From Artemia franciscana (lineage: Eukaryota > Arthropoda > Branchiopoda > Anostraca > Artemiidae): a stretch of 64,000 nt of DNA. Location: assembly GCF_032884065.1 (NCBI RefSeq), contig NC_088865.1, forward strand, positions 48,582,868 to 48,646,867. Direction: 5' to 3'. Below, piece after piece: positions 12,413 to 23,824 of this stretch. A model generated the notes under the pieces. The model was not told where the DNA came from, ran no database searches, and saw only the letters and a list, made by a program, of their open reading frames with translations. The translations under genes were made by a program, and so were the position numbers. Within the stretch, counting starts at the first letter, position 1, and each line of letters starts with the position of its first letter.

Positions 12413-14128
12413 GAATCAAACAGTTTGTGGTAACGAACTGTAGTAAGGAGCGACCCGGCTCAATAGTAGCCAAAATTTTAAAAACGGATAGATTTGTATT
12501 TTGATAGCAATAGCTACATCAAAAGAATTGCATTTTAATGCTGATTTTAAATATATAAGTTTAATCAACTTTAGTCTTACCAATCAAAAGTTACGAGCCT
12601 GAGAAAATTTGCCTTATTTTAGAAAATAGGGTGAAACATCCCCTAAAAATCATAGAATCTTAACAAATATCACACCATCAGATTCAGTGTATCAGAAAAC
12701 CATACTGTAGAGGTTTCAAGATCCTATCCACAAAAAAAGTGGAATTTTGTATTTTTTGCCAGAAGGCAGATCACGGATGTGTGTTTATTTGTTTGTTTAT
12801 TTTTTTTCCCAGGGGTGATCGTATCGACTCAGTGGTTCTAAAATTTTGCGAGAGGGCTCATTCTATCGGAAATAAAAAGTTCTAGTACCCTTTTTAAGTG
12901 ACCAAAAAAAATTGGCGGGCACCTAGGCCTCCTCCCACGCTAATCATTGTTCCAAAGTCACCAGATCAAAATTCTAAGATAGCCATTTTATTCAGCATAG
13001 ACGAAAAACCTTATAACTATGTCTTTGAGGACGACTTACTCCCCCACAGTCCCCGTGGGAGGGTCTACAAGTTACACACTTTGACCAGTGCTTACATATA
13101 GTAATGGTTACTGGGAAGTGTACAGACGTTTTCAGAGGGATTTTTTGGTTGGGGGGAAGTTGTTGATAAGAGGGGGATATGTTGGGGGAACTTTCCATGG
13201 GGTAATTTGTCATGGGAGGAGAAAATTTCCTTGAAGGGAGCGAAAGACTTTCTAGTGTTATTTAAAAAAAAAACAATGAAAAATTAAATATGAAAAAGTT
13301 TTTTCATCTGAAAGTAAGGAGCAGCATTAAAACTTAAAACGAACAGAAATTATTACGCATATGAGAGGTTCACCTCCTCCTAATACCTCGCTCTTTCCGC
13401 TAAAGTATTTTTAGTAATTTCAACTATTTATTCGGCGGCCTTTGTGATTCAGCGGTCATTCTTAAGGAATTGGGACAAAAATAAGCTTTATTGTAAAGAG
13501 CGAGGTACTGCTGAGGGGGTAAACCCCCTTAATATACGTAAAAAAACATACGAATACAAAAGCTCGTCACGTATGCTAATTCGTAAGTTACGTATATCCT
13601 TTAATAATAAAAACGTTTGTAAAAAATTAAAAGTTCTAGTTGCCTTTTTAAGTAGCCGAAAAACTGAGGGGGGGGGCACGTAGGCCTCCTCCCCTGCTCT
13701 TTTTTCCTAAAATAATTCGATCAAAACTATGAGAAAACTATTTAGACAAAAAAAAAAAATATGCAAATTTCGTTTTAATTATTCATCTGTGGAGAGCCGA
13801 AATCAAAATCTGCATTAATTCAAAAAGTTCAGAAATTAAATAAAAAAACAAGTTTTTTTTAACTGAAAGTAAGGAGCGACATTAAAACTTAAAACGAACA
13901 GAAATTACTTCGTATATGAAAGGGGCTGCTCCTTCCTCAACGCCCCGCTCTTTACGCTAAAGTTTTTTACTGTTTTAAAAAGTAGAGTTGAGACAAAGTG
14001 TCAAACTTTAGCATAAAGAGTGGGGCGCTGGCGCTGTTCGCATAAGGAGGGAGCAGCCTCTTTCATGTAAGAAGTAATTTCTGTTCATTTTAAGTTTTAT
14101 TGTCGCTCCTTACTTTCAGTTAAATTTA
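12413..14128 (+). repeat. Composite foldback element, copy 2
   Basis: Starts with the AGTTTGTGGTAACGAACTG hairpin and AGTAAGGAGCGACCCGGCTC, then the full body. A first internal hairpin region lies at 13310-13560, a second satellite-like section at 13610-13740, and a terminal foldback at 13861-14125 ending with GTCGCTCCTTACTTTCAGTT. GTAAGGAGCGAC at the left and GTCGCTCCTTAC at the right are inverted relative to each other. The right hairpin arm has a ~20-bp insertion near 14025. Confidence 0.82.
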
Positions 14129-15396
14129 ATTTGCTGCTTTTATTTTGTTTATTAAAACATGCATAATGATGTGCTTCGAATTTAAAACATCTTGGTGCAG
14201 AGTGTGCCCTTGGAAACATGGATTTTCTAAAGTAATTTCGACGCTTCAGCCAGATTGCTACTTTGTAATTTCGCCAGATGGCATTTCAGCTCTACCTTGA
14301 ATATAATTTCTGGAAATAGCTCCCTTTTTAATGCTTAATTTTTATGGCTACTTAAGTAAAAAATGTATACCTGTAAATTTAGTTTTAATTCTTTTTTAAT
14401 TTTTTTTATGTTTTAATTCAGTTTTATTTGAAAAAACTTGAATTCAATTTTAATTAACCTTTTCGATTTTCTTAGACATTTGGTTTGATGGATCCCGAGT
14501 AGAAAAGTTTGGGGAGGAAGGAAGAGTAGTACAACATAAGATGGATTTTTTATACCAAAACATGTGTTTTTGAAATGGCAATTGGATATTTGTAAGTAAA
14601 AACGTGATACTGTACAAATCATACAAATGAAACTTGCAAATTACTGTCTAGAAGAATTGTTCACTTTATTGGGAAAAAATGCCATCACATGACGTAGTAT
14701 GTCCTCGGGAGCTGTTGGAGGGGGCTTTATATAAGGTATTTATAGTTTTGACCTGATTGGTCATTTCACACTTTCTGTTTGACATGGTTTTGACTCTTTT
14801 TGGGTCAAAGTGTTTGTATTTGCTATACAGGGGGTCAAAAAAGGAATCAAAAGGATCAAAAAGGATCAAAAAAATAAGGTATTTATAGTTTTGACCTGAT
14901 TGGTCATTTCACACTTTCTGTTTGACATGGTTTTGACTCTTTTTGGGTCCAAGTGTTTGTATTTGCTATACAGGGGGTCAAAAAAGGATCTTTGTTGCTG
15001 CGCAATATTTTTGTTACTGAAGCTAGTCCAACCCAGGGATTCTATGACAATTGCTTCGTCACAATTGCCAATATGACAATTGCTTCGCCATCTGCAGACA
15101 AAAAACGATAGCAAAGAATTACTCTGAAGAAAATGAGAAATTTTGCATTATTGTAGCTAGAAGACTAAAATCTCTGATTTAAACCAGACATATTTCATGG
15201 TAGAATTCCCGTGAAAATGAAGTTTTATTTTATTTTGTAGATTTGACTCCGAAGTTCTCAAGGTCATGCAAGTTTTCATATGCTAATTGCTTTTATATGT
15301 CGTCGGAGATTAAATACTATTACATGTTCGAAATCAACACAAAAAGAAGACTCAGCTAAAGCATATTTTTTTTCTTTTTCTTAATGCCGTTCTTAG
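14129..15396. other. Non-coding stretch with a 142-bp direct duplication
   Basis: Two near-identical copies of a block with TTTTGACCTGATTGGTCATT and GTATTTGCTATACAGGGGGT lie at about 14734-14850 and 14876-14990. A smaller doublet with GACAATTGCTTCG is at 15048-15090. Nothing else is recognised before the candidate exon at 15397. Confidence 0.65.
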
Positions 15397-15481
15397 AATT
15401 CAACATGCTATTGGCGATGAACTTGCTGGTCTTTATCACGAACAGCGAAGGTTTTTTGCGACCCTCGGTTATGAGGACTAG
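15397..15481 (+). CDS. Candidate last coding exon of an unidentified gene
   Basis: A T-rich tract (15366-15390) ends in TTCTTAG. This opens a frame, phase 1 after one base, of 27 codons ending in TAG at 15479-15481. The peptide contains HAIGDELAGLYHEQRRFF and ends LGYED, and looks protein-like in composition. An AATAAA lies 50 bp past the stop. Together these resemble a terminal exon with a short 3' UTR. A second frame in the same exon is also open up to a GTATGT donor-like site at 15482, so an internal exon in that frame is the alternative. I do not recognise the family and found no upstream exon. Confidence 0.35.
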
Positions 15482-15531
15482 GTATGTGAGAAATTTAAAT
15501 GACTCTAAACAGGATGTTGTTCTGAGAGAAA

Positions 15532-15537
15532 AATAAA
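15532..15537 (+). promoter_or_regulatory. AATAAA poly(A) signal for the candidate exon
   Basis: AATAAA, 50 bp after the TAG at 15479-15481. It only matters if that exon is real. Confidence 0.3.
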
Positions 15538-15589
15538 TGCCACGAAATATTTTTTATGTTTCTCTTATGGAAATAGAATGTTGGTAAGA

Positions 15590-15975
15590 CAAGGCCGTGT
15601 CCAGGATTTTTGTTCAAAGTAGTGGGGAATTTTTTTTGAAGGGTGGTGTTTTACAAAAAAGATTTTAAAAAACACCAAAATTCATTTATATGCAATTTTT
15701 TTACATTTTTACAAGTTGGTCAAATATTTCGGGAGACTTCAAACCCCCTCCCCCCTCGGTACAGCCTTGCAGACCGTATTTACATCTTATTTTTTCTTTG
15801 ATCTTTATTAGGGCAGTAATCAGAATTTTTTCGGGGGTGTTTTACACAAGCATTTTTTTTCGGGAGGGGGTGCACAAAAACCCTCGAAAATAATTGTTTA
15901 TTTCTATTTTGCTACATTTTTACGAGTCAGACAAACATTTAGGGGGAGGTTTCAAACGCCCCAATCCCCCCTGGA
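15590..15975. repeat. Dispersed G-rich repeat, two adjacent copies
   Basis: Begins AAGGCCGTGTCCAGGATTTTT. The layout is TTTACATTTTTACAAGTTGG, then TTTCGGGAG, then CCCCCTCCCCCC, with a second similar block up to 15975. It belongs to the same family as 8915-9180, 18600-18760, 34560-34690 and 61370-61580. Confidence 0.65.
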
Positions 15976-16280
15976 AGTGTCCTTTGTCTTTATTGCTAAG
16001 ATTCGAAGATTTTCATCAGAAGTAACTAATTTAAGTCATTTAGAAGGACCTTTTCAGGGTCCCATCCCTACTGTTACAAGAAAAACAATTCGCTGAACTC
16101 CTGCCCGCAGCTCCCGTGGAAACATACAACCCTTTATAGCTTTCAATTATGCTGTCTAAACATTTAACAGTTCCTTTCTATGTATCATTCTTTATGAGAA
16201 CCTTATTCTGCAGCCTTTATTTCAGTGAAGGATTTTTTTTCATTTTTATTATAATGTAAAGTTTTTCTTTAAATGGCTTG

Positions 16281-16613
16281 GCTCTCGCAACATTTGCAAT
16301 CATTGGCATCAATCATTTTATTTTCAGGGATTAGGTGGCTTCTTGTTAGCCACTGGTTTGTGATCATTACTGGATCCTAATATTCCCTTAGATATACAAG
16401 CATCACCGAATGTAGCTCTCGCAACATTTGCAATCATTGGCACCAATCATTATAATCGTTTTATTTTCAGGGATTAGGTGGCTTCTTGTTAGCCACTGGT
16501 TTGTGGTCATTACGGGATCCTAATATTCCCTTAGATATACAAGCATCACCGAATGTAGCTCTCGCAACATTTGCAATCATTGGTACCAATCATTATAATC
16601 GTTTTATTTTCAG
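16281..16613 (+). pseudogene. Tandem partial copies of the tetraspanin TM1-TM2 exon
   Basis: A 143-bp unit holding the intron end (TTTTATTTTCAG) and about 87-110 bp of the exon's 5' half occurs in tandem just before the intact exon. The line GCTCTCGCAACATTTGCAAT starts at 16281, 16415, 16558 and, in the intact exon, 16701. The first spacing is 9 bp shorter. The copies start after AG at 16328 and 16471. Copy 1 has an in-frame TGA where the intact exon has TGG, and copy 2 has CGG for CTG. The unit is not a multiple of three, and reading through copy 2 hits a stop in the next acceptor. They are best seen as non-coding decoy acceptors. Confidence 0.85.
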
Positions 16614-16805
16614 GGATTAGGTGGCTTCTTGTTAGCAACTGGTTTGTGGTCATTACTGGATCCTAATATTCCCTTAAATATACAAGCATCACCGAGTCTA
16701 GCTCTCGCAACATTTGCAATCATTGGCACTGGTGCAACTCTAGTTTTTGTCGGTTTTCTGGCTTGTATTGGGGTCATCAAAGAAGTAAAAGTAGCTGTAT
16801 GCATA
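16614..16805 (+). CDS. Tetraspanin exon: end of TM1, small loop, TM2
   Basis: The acceptor TTTTATTTTCAG precedes GGATTAGGTGG, and the exon closes with ATA before GTAAGT. Its 64 codons read from GLGGFLLATGLW (TM1) through DPNIP and a hydrophobic TM2 (ATFAIIGTGATLVFVGFLAC) to IGVIKE. Small residues every three to four positions are typical of tetraspanin TM1/TM2 packing. It is the only full-length copy of three tandem versions. Confidence 0.88.
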
Positions 16806-17159
16806 GTAAGTTCTTTTGTAATTTTTGAATTATTCATCAAATAAAACAATAATTACTCAATTCTAACGGCATGTACCTCATTTACAATTCAAGAGGTTAG
16901 TTTATTTATTTCCTAATTCAATTGTGAAACAAAACGGAGCTCGGTGATACGGCATTTGAATCGAAGCCGACTTAAGTTGAAACATCGGAAGATTTAGAAT
17001 TTTAATATAATTGATTCAAAAATGAGGGATTTGGAATATATTTACGTACTTATTTCTCTTTGGCTCAACATTTTCCTTTTTTATGTATTGTGTTGTCTTG
17101 TGAAGCATACTCAAAACGCCAAAGTTCAGCATCCTGTACTTCGATCGAAAATCGAAGGT

Positions 17160-17895
17160 ACATAACCCCCTCCCCAGTATTTTCTGATTGAAAAGGGCTG
17201 TACTCTCCTCAGTGTCCTGCTCTTTAAGCTAAAGTTTGCCTCTTTGTCACAGTTCTACTTTTTAATACAATAAAAAACTTTAGCTTAAAGAGCAGGGCGT
17301 TGAGGAGGTGACAGCCCATTTCTGATAGGGAATAATTTCTGTTCGTTTGAAAAATTTATGTCGCCCCTTACTCTCAATTGAAATACTTGTTTTTTTAATA
17401 TCTCAACATTTTTGAATTAATGTATGTTTTTATTTTGGCTCACCACACATGAATAATTAAAACGAAATTTGCATATATATTTTTTGGGGGGCTAAATGGC
17501 TTTCTCAGAGTTTTGATCGGATGATGTTGATAAGAAAAGAGGTGAGGAAAGAGGCCTAGCTGCCCTCCAGTTTTTGGTTGCTGAAAAATGGAACTAGAAC
17601 TTTTTATTTGTTTGCAAACGTTTTTATTAGTAATAAATGTGCGTAACTTACGAATTAACTTACGTAACGAGCTTCTATATTTGTATATTTTTATTACGTA
17701 CATGAGGAAGTCAGTCCCCTCGTCAATACCTGGTTTTTTACACTAAAGCTTGAAATTTTTCCCAATTCTTTAAGAATGACCCCTGAATCACAAAGACCAT
17801 AGAATAGATAGTTGAAATTACTAAAAATACTTTAGCGTAAAAAGCGAGTTCTTGTGGAGGAGAGGAGCCCCCTTATATACGTAATAATTTTTCGG
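17160..17895 (-). repeat. Foldback element, partial copy 3
   Basis: Holds the terminal hairpin (about 17190-17340) and the adjoining satellite-like and second-hairpin sections, but lacks the GAGCGACCCGG end. Both arms of the hairpin carry the copy-specific variant CTGCTCTTTAAGC, where most copies read CCGCTCTTTACGC. Confidence 0.72.
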
Positions 17896-18599
17896 AGTAT
17901 AATTAAAGAATTTCGGAAAATGTTTAATGTTTCAAAATATGAAACAAGAACAAAAAAAAAGAAAACAACAAGCATGTCCTCAAAACCAGCAAGGGAAAAC
18001 TAAAAATCCTTTTAACCTTTAATTATTTTTATTTATTTTTTAATTACTTTAATTTAGCTTTAACTTACACTGGCTACCAGATGTCTCAAAAAAAATATAA
18101 GAAAATATAAAAATGAAATACTCTTGATAATTTTTAATAATTTTACTAATCGGGTCATTAAATCATATTAAAATGATCATTAATGATAAGCCTTTAACAA
18201 TTTGTTCCTTAATAATTTTAAGACGGAGAAGTAAAAATACTAAGTTCCCATCTGACTTAATTTTGACAATAGTTTTCATAATTTACTTTACATCATAACT
18301 ACCAGTTTTACAAAGGTATATGACCCATGAATAACAAAATCAGTGTTTAAGCGCCTACAAATCAAGGAAACAGTTGTCATTGCGGTTGAAAAATTCTTGT
18401 TCTGCTTTCTACAATTTATTCACCCATTGCATGCGGTTACAAATTTGTAGTTAAAGAGAAAAAAACAAGCTAAACTACTGCCTCCTAGTAACTTGTTTTT
18501 TAGGCTGTAATTATGGTAAGTAAGCTTTATTTTTGCTTGATTTTGCAGCAAAATAAACTGAGCTAATAAGAAGCTATAAGCACACCCTGATACTGCTAC

Positions 18600-18760
18600 C
18601 GCAGCAGTAAAAGTAAAAATAAAACTTTTAGAAACGCATCAAAATGTGTTTATATTCATTTTTGTTACGTTTTTGCGATTTGGACAGACATTTCGAGGGG
18701 GAGGGGTTCAAATCCTTTAACTCCCCGTACCTCTAAATGCAGCCTTGGTGTCCCAATCCA
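18600..18760. repeat. Dispersed G-rich repeat fragment
   Basis: Shows AACGCATCAAAATGTG, a TTTTTGTTACGTTTTTGCGA line and TTTCGAGGGGGAGGGGTTCA, matching the layout of the copy at 15590-15975. It lies in the first visible tetraspanin intron. Confidence 0.6.
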
Positions 18761-18889
18761 GTGATTAATGTAATTTTTTAGGTCAATAAAACTTGCATTT
18801 TATTTATAGAAACGAGACGAGATCGATTATTTTGTTTTCTTAGGGTAAGCATTATATATACCACGTTCATCTTCTATGTTACTACAACT

Positions 18890-19385
18890 ACTACTAACAA
18901 CTCACCGCAGTACCAATCGACCTGAGGCCAATATAGCTACGCACGCTCCTCCTTGATCCCAACCTATTCCAATTCTCCCTCTTTACATTCTCCCAGGAAG
19001 TTCCCATTTCCTTTAAACCTTTCTTTATGAAATCCCCCCCAGCCGCGGATGACCTGTTTTCCGTTTAGCCCTAGGCGGTTGGCCAAAAAAGTACAATCTT
19101 CGGCAATCTGTCATCCTTCGTCCACAGAAAGTGCCCGAGCCATCTCAGCCATTCTCTCTTTATAGCCCTAGAAAGCGGGATTGAACCAGTTTTTATAAAG
19201 CCTACTGTTTGAAATACGACCAGTGAGCCGGGTACCCAGAACGATCCGTAGACAATTTCTCTGGAAAACATCTAGCAAATCTTCATCCGCCTCTCGGAGC
19301 GCCCACGCTTCAGAGCCATATTTGACCACTGTCATCACTGTGGCTTCTAATATTCTAATCTTGGTTTGCAGCCTTATCTTCGTAT
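18890..19385 (-). pseudogene. Non-LTR retrotransposon 3' fragment (end of RT polyprotein)
   Basis: Read from 19385 leftwards, the frame gives RILEATVMTVVKYGSEAWAL, then DEDLLDVFQRNCLRIVLGTR. After a frame break it gives REWLRWLGHFL and DDRLPKIVLF. This is the C-terminal region after the reverse transcriptase seen in many LINE endonuclease-RT proteins. Stops and frame breaks follow, so it is dead. The 3' end motif (GCCTGAGG-type, reverse complement near 18900-18950) recurs near 29070 and 63105-63160. The clade cannot be settled from this piece. Confidence 0.8.
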
Positions 19386-19699
19386 ATTTCTAAACTTTTT
19401 TTAACTATAAAAAACATTTTTTTTACATTTTCTATAACTAAATATTTTCTATAATTTTTGATCAATGTTTGTCTTTATTCGATTAAATTTTTTTTTGCTT
19501 ACTTGGCTATTTGTTGCCCTACTTTCTGGCATTATTTCGTAAACCTCTTCTATTTATTAGTTGCTTGAATTCTATCATATAGCCCAAGAGGCTTCAACAA
19601 ATTTGTCTGTCTATTTGTTGATCAATGAAAACTGTCCTATAATTTGTGTTCTCTTATTAATCCAACCAATTATCTTTACCATTCAAACTTACACTCTCT

Positions 19700-21475
19700 G
19701 TACGCAATTAAATAAAAAAAACTAATTTTTTTAGCTGAAAGTAAGGAGCGACATTAAAACTTAAAACGAACAGAAATTACTCCGTATATGAAATGGGTTG
19801 TCCCCTCCACAATCCCTCGCTCTTTACGCTAAAGCTTTTAATTGTTTTAAAAAGTAGAATTGTGGCAAAGAGTCAAACTTCAGCGTAAAGAGCGAGGGAT
19901 TGCGGAGGGGACAACCCATTTCATATACGGAGTAATTTCTGTTCGTTTTAAGTTTTAATGTCGCTCCTTACTTTCAGCTAAAAAAATTAGTTTTTTTTAT
20001 TTAATTTCTGAACGTTTTTGAATTAATGCATGTTTGGTTTTGGCTCTCCGCACATAAATTATTAAAATGAAACTTGTATATTAATTCTTTTTTTGGCTAA
20101 ATGGCTTTCTCTTAGTTTTGATCAGACGATTTTGAGAAACAAGGGGTGGAGAAGGAGGCCTAGTTGCCCTCCAATTTTTCGGTCACTTAAAATGGCAACT
20201 AGAACTTTTAATTTTTAATGAACGTTTTTATTAGTAAGAAATACACGTAGCTTAAGAATTAACTTACATAACAAACTTTCATAACCTTATATTTTTATTA
20301 TGTATACGAGGGGGTTTTTACCCTCGTTAATACCTCGCTCTTTACACTAAATCGTAAGTTTTGTCCCAATTCTTTAAGAATGACCCCTGAATCAGAAAGG
20401 CCGTAGAATAAATAGTTGAAATTACTAAAAATACTTTAGCATAAAGAGCAAGGTATTTATCTCCTCCTAAATACCTCGCTCTTTATACTAAAGTATTTTT
20501 AGAACCCCTCATATGCGTAATTATCTCTGTTCGTTTTAGGTTTCAATGCTACTTCTTCCTTTCATTTGAAAAAACGTTTTCATGTTTATTTTTCATTGTT
20601 TTCTTATAGTAGTGCTAGAGAACCCTGCGCCCTTTTCATTGAATTTTTCTTCCCTCATGACAGATTCCTCCAAGGAAAGATCCTCCAACATAGCCCCCTC
20701 TCCTCAGCCCCACCCCCAAACAAAATAAAATCCCCCTGAAAACGTCTGTACACTTCCCAATAACCATTACTATATGTAAACACTGGTCAAAGTTTGTAAC
20801 TTGCAGCCCCTCCCCCAGGGATTGTGGGGGAGTAAGTCATCCCCAAAGACATAGTTATTGTGGTTTTCGACTATGCTGAACAAAATGGCTATCTCAAAAT
20901 TTTGATCCGTTGACTTTGGGAAAAAAATGAGCGTGGGAGGGGGCCTAGATGCCCTCCAATTTTTTTGGTCACTTAAAAAGGGCACTAGAACTTTTCATTT
21001 CCGTTAGAATGAGCCCTCTTGCGATATTCTAGGACCACTTGGTCGATACGACGACCCCTGGGGAAAAGAAAAAAAAAAAAAAGAAAAAAAAAAACAAACA
21101 AATAAACACGCACCCGTGATTTGTCTTCTGGCAAAAAATACAAAATTCCACATTTTTGTAGATAGGAGCTTGAAACTTCTATAGTAGGGTTCTCTGATAC
21201 GCTGAATCTGATGGTGTCATTTTCGTTAAGATCCTACGACTTTTAGGGGGTGTTTCTCCCTATTTTCTTAAATAAGGCAAATTTTCTCAGGCTCGTAACT
21301 TTTGATGGGTAAGATTAAACTTGATTAAACTTATATATTTAAAATCAGCATTAAAATGCGATTCTTTTGATGTAGCTATTGATATCAAAATTCAATTTTT
21401 TAGAGTTTTGGTTACTATTGAGCCGGGTCGCTCCTTACTGTTTGATTGTGTTATGAACTGTTTGATTGTTTTTTA
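19700..21475 (-). repeat. Composite foldback element, copy 4
   Basis: Nearly complete, in minus orientation from about 21475 down to 19700. The terminal foldback at 19735-19982 has arms of over 100 bp with few mismatches around a short loop near 19850. The arms carry GGGTTGTCCCCTCC and CAATCCCTCGC, a variant shared by both. At 20427-20501 there is an extra snapback (TTTAG..AAAGAGC with its complement), also present in copies 11 and 12. Confidence 0.82.
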
Positions 21476-23523
21476 TCACGTTTCTGTGAAGATCTAACCC
21501 TTGAATCGATCGAGGCGCTTAACCTGTTGAGTAAGGGAACATATATTAAAGCGATGTTTTCTCCCATGAAGGAATAGGCATATCATCGAAAAAATTAGTA
21601 GTACTAACAAAATTTAATTAGGAATAAGCTGGAAAATATTTTGCAGCTGGGACTTCACTCTGTCTTCTTCTGAGAATTTAAAACTCAAGTTTCAAAGTGT
21701 AAACCATAGAACGTTCTCTTGTAGCTTTTTAGAAAAAAAATTATTTTCTCATATTTTAACTATGACAAGAAAAAGACCCTGCTGGTTTTTCCCAAAGACA
21801 AATGAAACTAATTATTCCAATTCCCAACTTATTACATTATCACTTCTGCCACGGCGGCCTAACCCTGTTATGGGGAATGATGGGGTAGCTGTCTAGCGGG
21901 ACGTTTTTTGTCAGTCTATCACAGGAAACGCTCTAGCACTACCTAAGTAAAACGCCATTGTACAAAAAATTATTTCACGGCCCAGTCAAGAGGTTTAAGG
22001 GAACCAAATAAGAACTAATAAACTATTTTCCCGTCCCCATCGTATAAAAGGAGTTGCTATTGAAACTTTTGAGGGGACTCTTTCAATTGGAAATTCCTAA
22101 TGTTTTCATAAGGGCTGAGAGTGATTAAAAGACACCCAGCTCTGCATCCAGCCCCCTTTTATGCTACCCAATCCCTCTGTAGCCAAAATATAGTTTGTCA
22201 ATATCTTAAGATTGTTTTTTGCTTAAAATTGTCAAAAGGTTTTAAAGTATACTTCTGGGGTTAACATGGGCCCCAGAGAGGTAATAGCCCTTAGTTACGT
22301 GAGATCGACAACTCATTGTTCACAGATAGGCTTTAGTACTAAATTGCTTAGGGATTCAGTTGAAACTTTCAGGAAGCAAGTGTAGGTCAAATATTTCTTC
22401 AATTCTGGCCTGAGGGAGGAGAAAGAGCTAGACAGGAAAAAATATGCACGTCCAGATCTTCGAAATATCATATCTGCAATGTCGCAGGAACAACTTAGGA
22501 CATGAAATCAAAACTTTAAGTTAATATTGCAGAAAGTTAGGGAGAGGGTTGGACCAGGGGGAATAAAAACTTTGTGCTGAAAGGAGAGGGAGGGGGAGTT
22601 TTATTTCATATTCATTAAAACTTTGTTGCACTAAAGGCTCTTTTGAGACTTATATTCTGCATATAGCTAATGAGTACTGTAAACTAAAAGACCATATGTG
22701 CTGCCAGGTAATCAAGAGATACTGAGAAAGAGAGAGAGGGGGATGTATATGTTTTGTCTCTAGAATAGCTTGGGTTATCAAAATGAAGCTTTCGTGAATT
22801 GTTGAGAGAGGTATGAGTACACACAGAACTATTACTTGGTAGGAGATGATGAAAGTATAGGCCGTAGATAAACAGATGAATCTAAAAAAACAGAAATTAT
22901 TAAATTAAGATAAATGATGAAGTAAAACTTAAGACACACACAAATTATTACAAATAGGAATAGAAAAAAACAATCACTGAACCTTTTGAAGGTCAGAGCT
23001 TCATATGCGCTTTAGTGAAAACAAAATGTTTCTTAGACATTTTGTTTTTATAGTTACAATGTTGAAAAATCGAAAATTGCTGGGACTTCAAGAAATATAC
23101 AGTATTGTATATTAAGCAAATAGCTTCTTTTATTAGTTATGGATTGCTATGGTGATTTATCTTTATTTTATCGATGTTTTGACAAATAAAAACCACGCCA
23201 TTCAAAATACAAATTATTTTCAATAAAATTCAAAATGTTTTGCACATTAACACTAATTTAGATTCCAATCTTGCGACAAGAAGTACAGCCTTTCACTGTG
23301 CTTTTTAGAAGGTTATCAATGGACTCTTGTCCTTTCAAAGACTTCTCATTATATTCTGTGCCTTGGAACAAGCCATGTTCCCCTTGGTTCTTGCTCTAAC
23401 GAAACGTATACCGAAAACAGATAACTCCGACAAGACTAGGCGCAATGAATTTATATGTGTTTTCAGTAAAGTACTTATTACGTTGAAATGATTAACCAGT
23501 CTTATAATAATTTTTCATTTTAG
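21476..23523. other. Intron sequence, nothing firmly recognised
   Basis: The middle of the tetraspanin intron. A faint relative of the 280-bp monomer may lie around 22030-22350 (GTTGCTATTGAAACTTTTGA, then GGCTGAGAGTGATTAAAAG). No exon-like frame with splice borders was noticed. Confidence 0.5.
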
Positions 23524-23697
23524 TATGCTATCTTCTTGGCTGCGCTGCTAATCACAGAGGTATGGGTAGCACTATTCGCGTACCTGCACGAGGATAAAGT
23601 TTATGAAGAATTATCATCGACATTAAATAAAACATTTATGGAAACATACGGGTTTGATGAACAGAGGACCGAATCTATAGATAACCTACAAAGACAG
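23524..23697 (+). CDS. Tetraspanin exon: TM3 and start of large extracellular loop
   Basis: The acceptor TTTCATTTTAG precedes TATGCTATC, and the donor is CAG before GTAATA. Its 58 codons in phase 0 read YAIFLAALLITEVWVALFAY (TM3). An acidic and basic stretch follows with LNKTFMETYGFDEQ, then SIDNLQRQ, the family's usual lead-in to FKCCG. NKT is a possible N-glycosylation site in the loop. Confidence 0.88.
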
Positions 23698-23824
23698 GTA
23701 ATAAACTTCTTTTTGAACATACAATTCAATTAGTTCTGCAATTCCACAAAATGAATTTAATAATGTCATTCACACATGTGGGGGTTTCTCGATAGAGGAG
23801 GCCAGATTCACCAAAAATATTCAA

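Noticed and set aside
16328..16557. Mutually exclusive alternative tetraspanin exons
   Set aside because: Neither upstream copy has its own donor at the matching place. One has a stop and the unit length is not a multiple of three.
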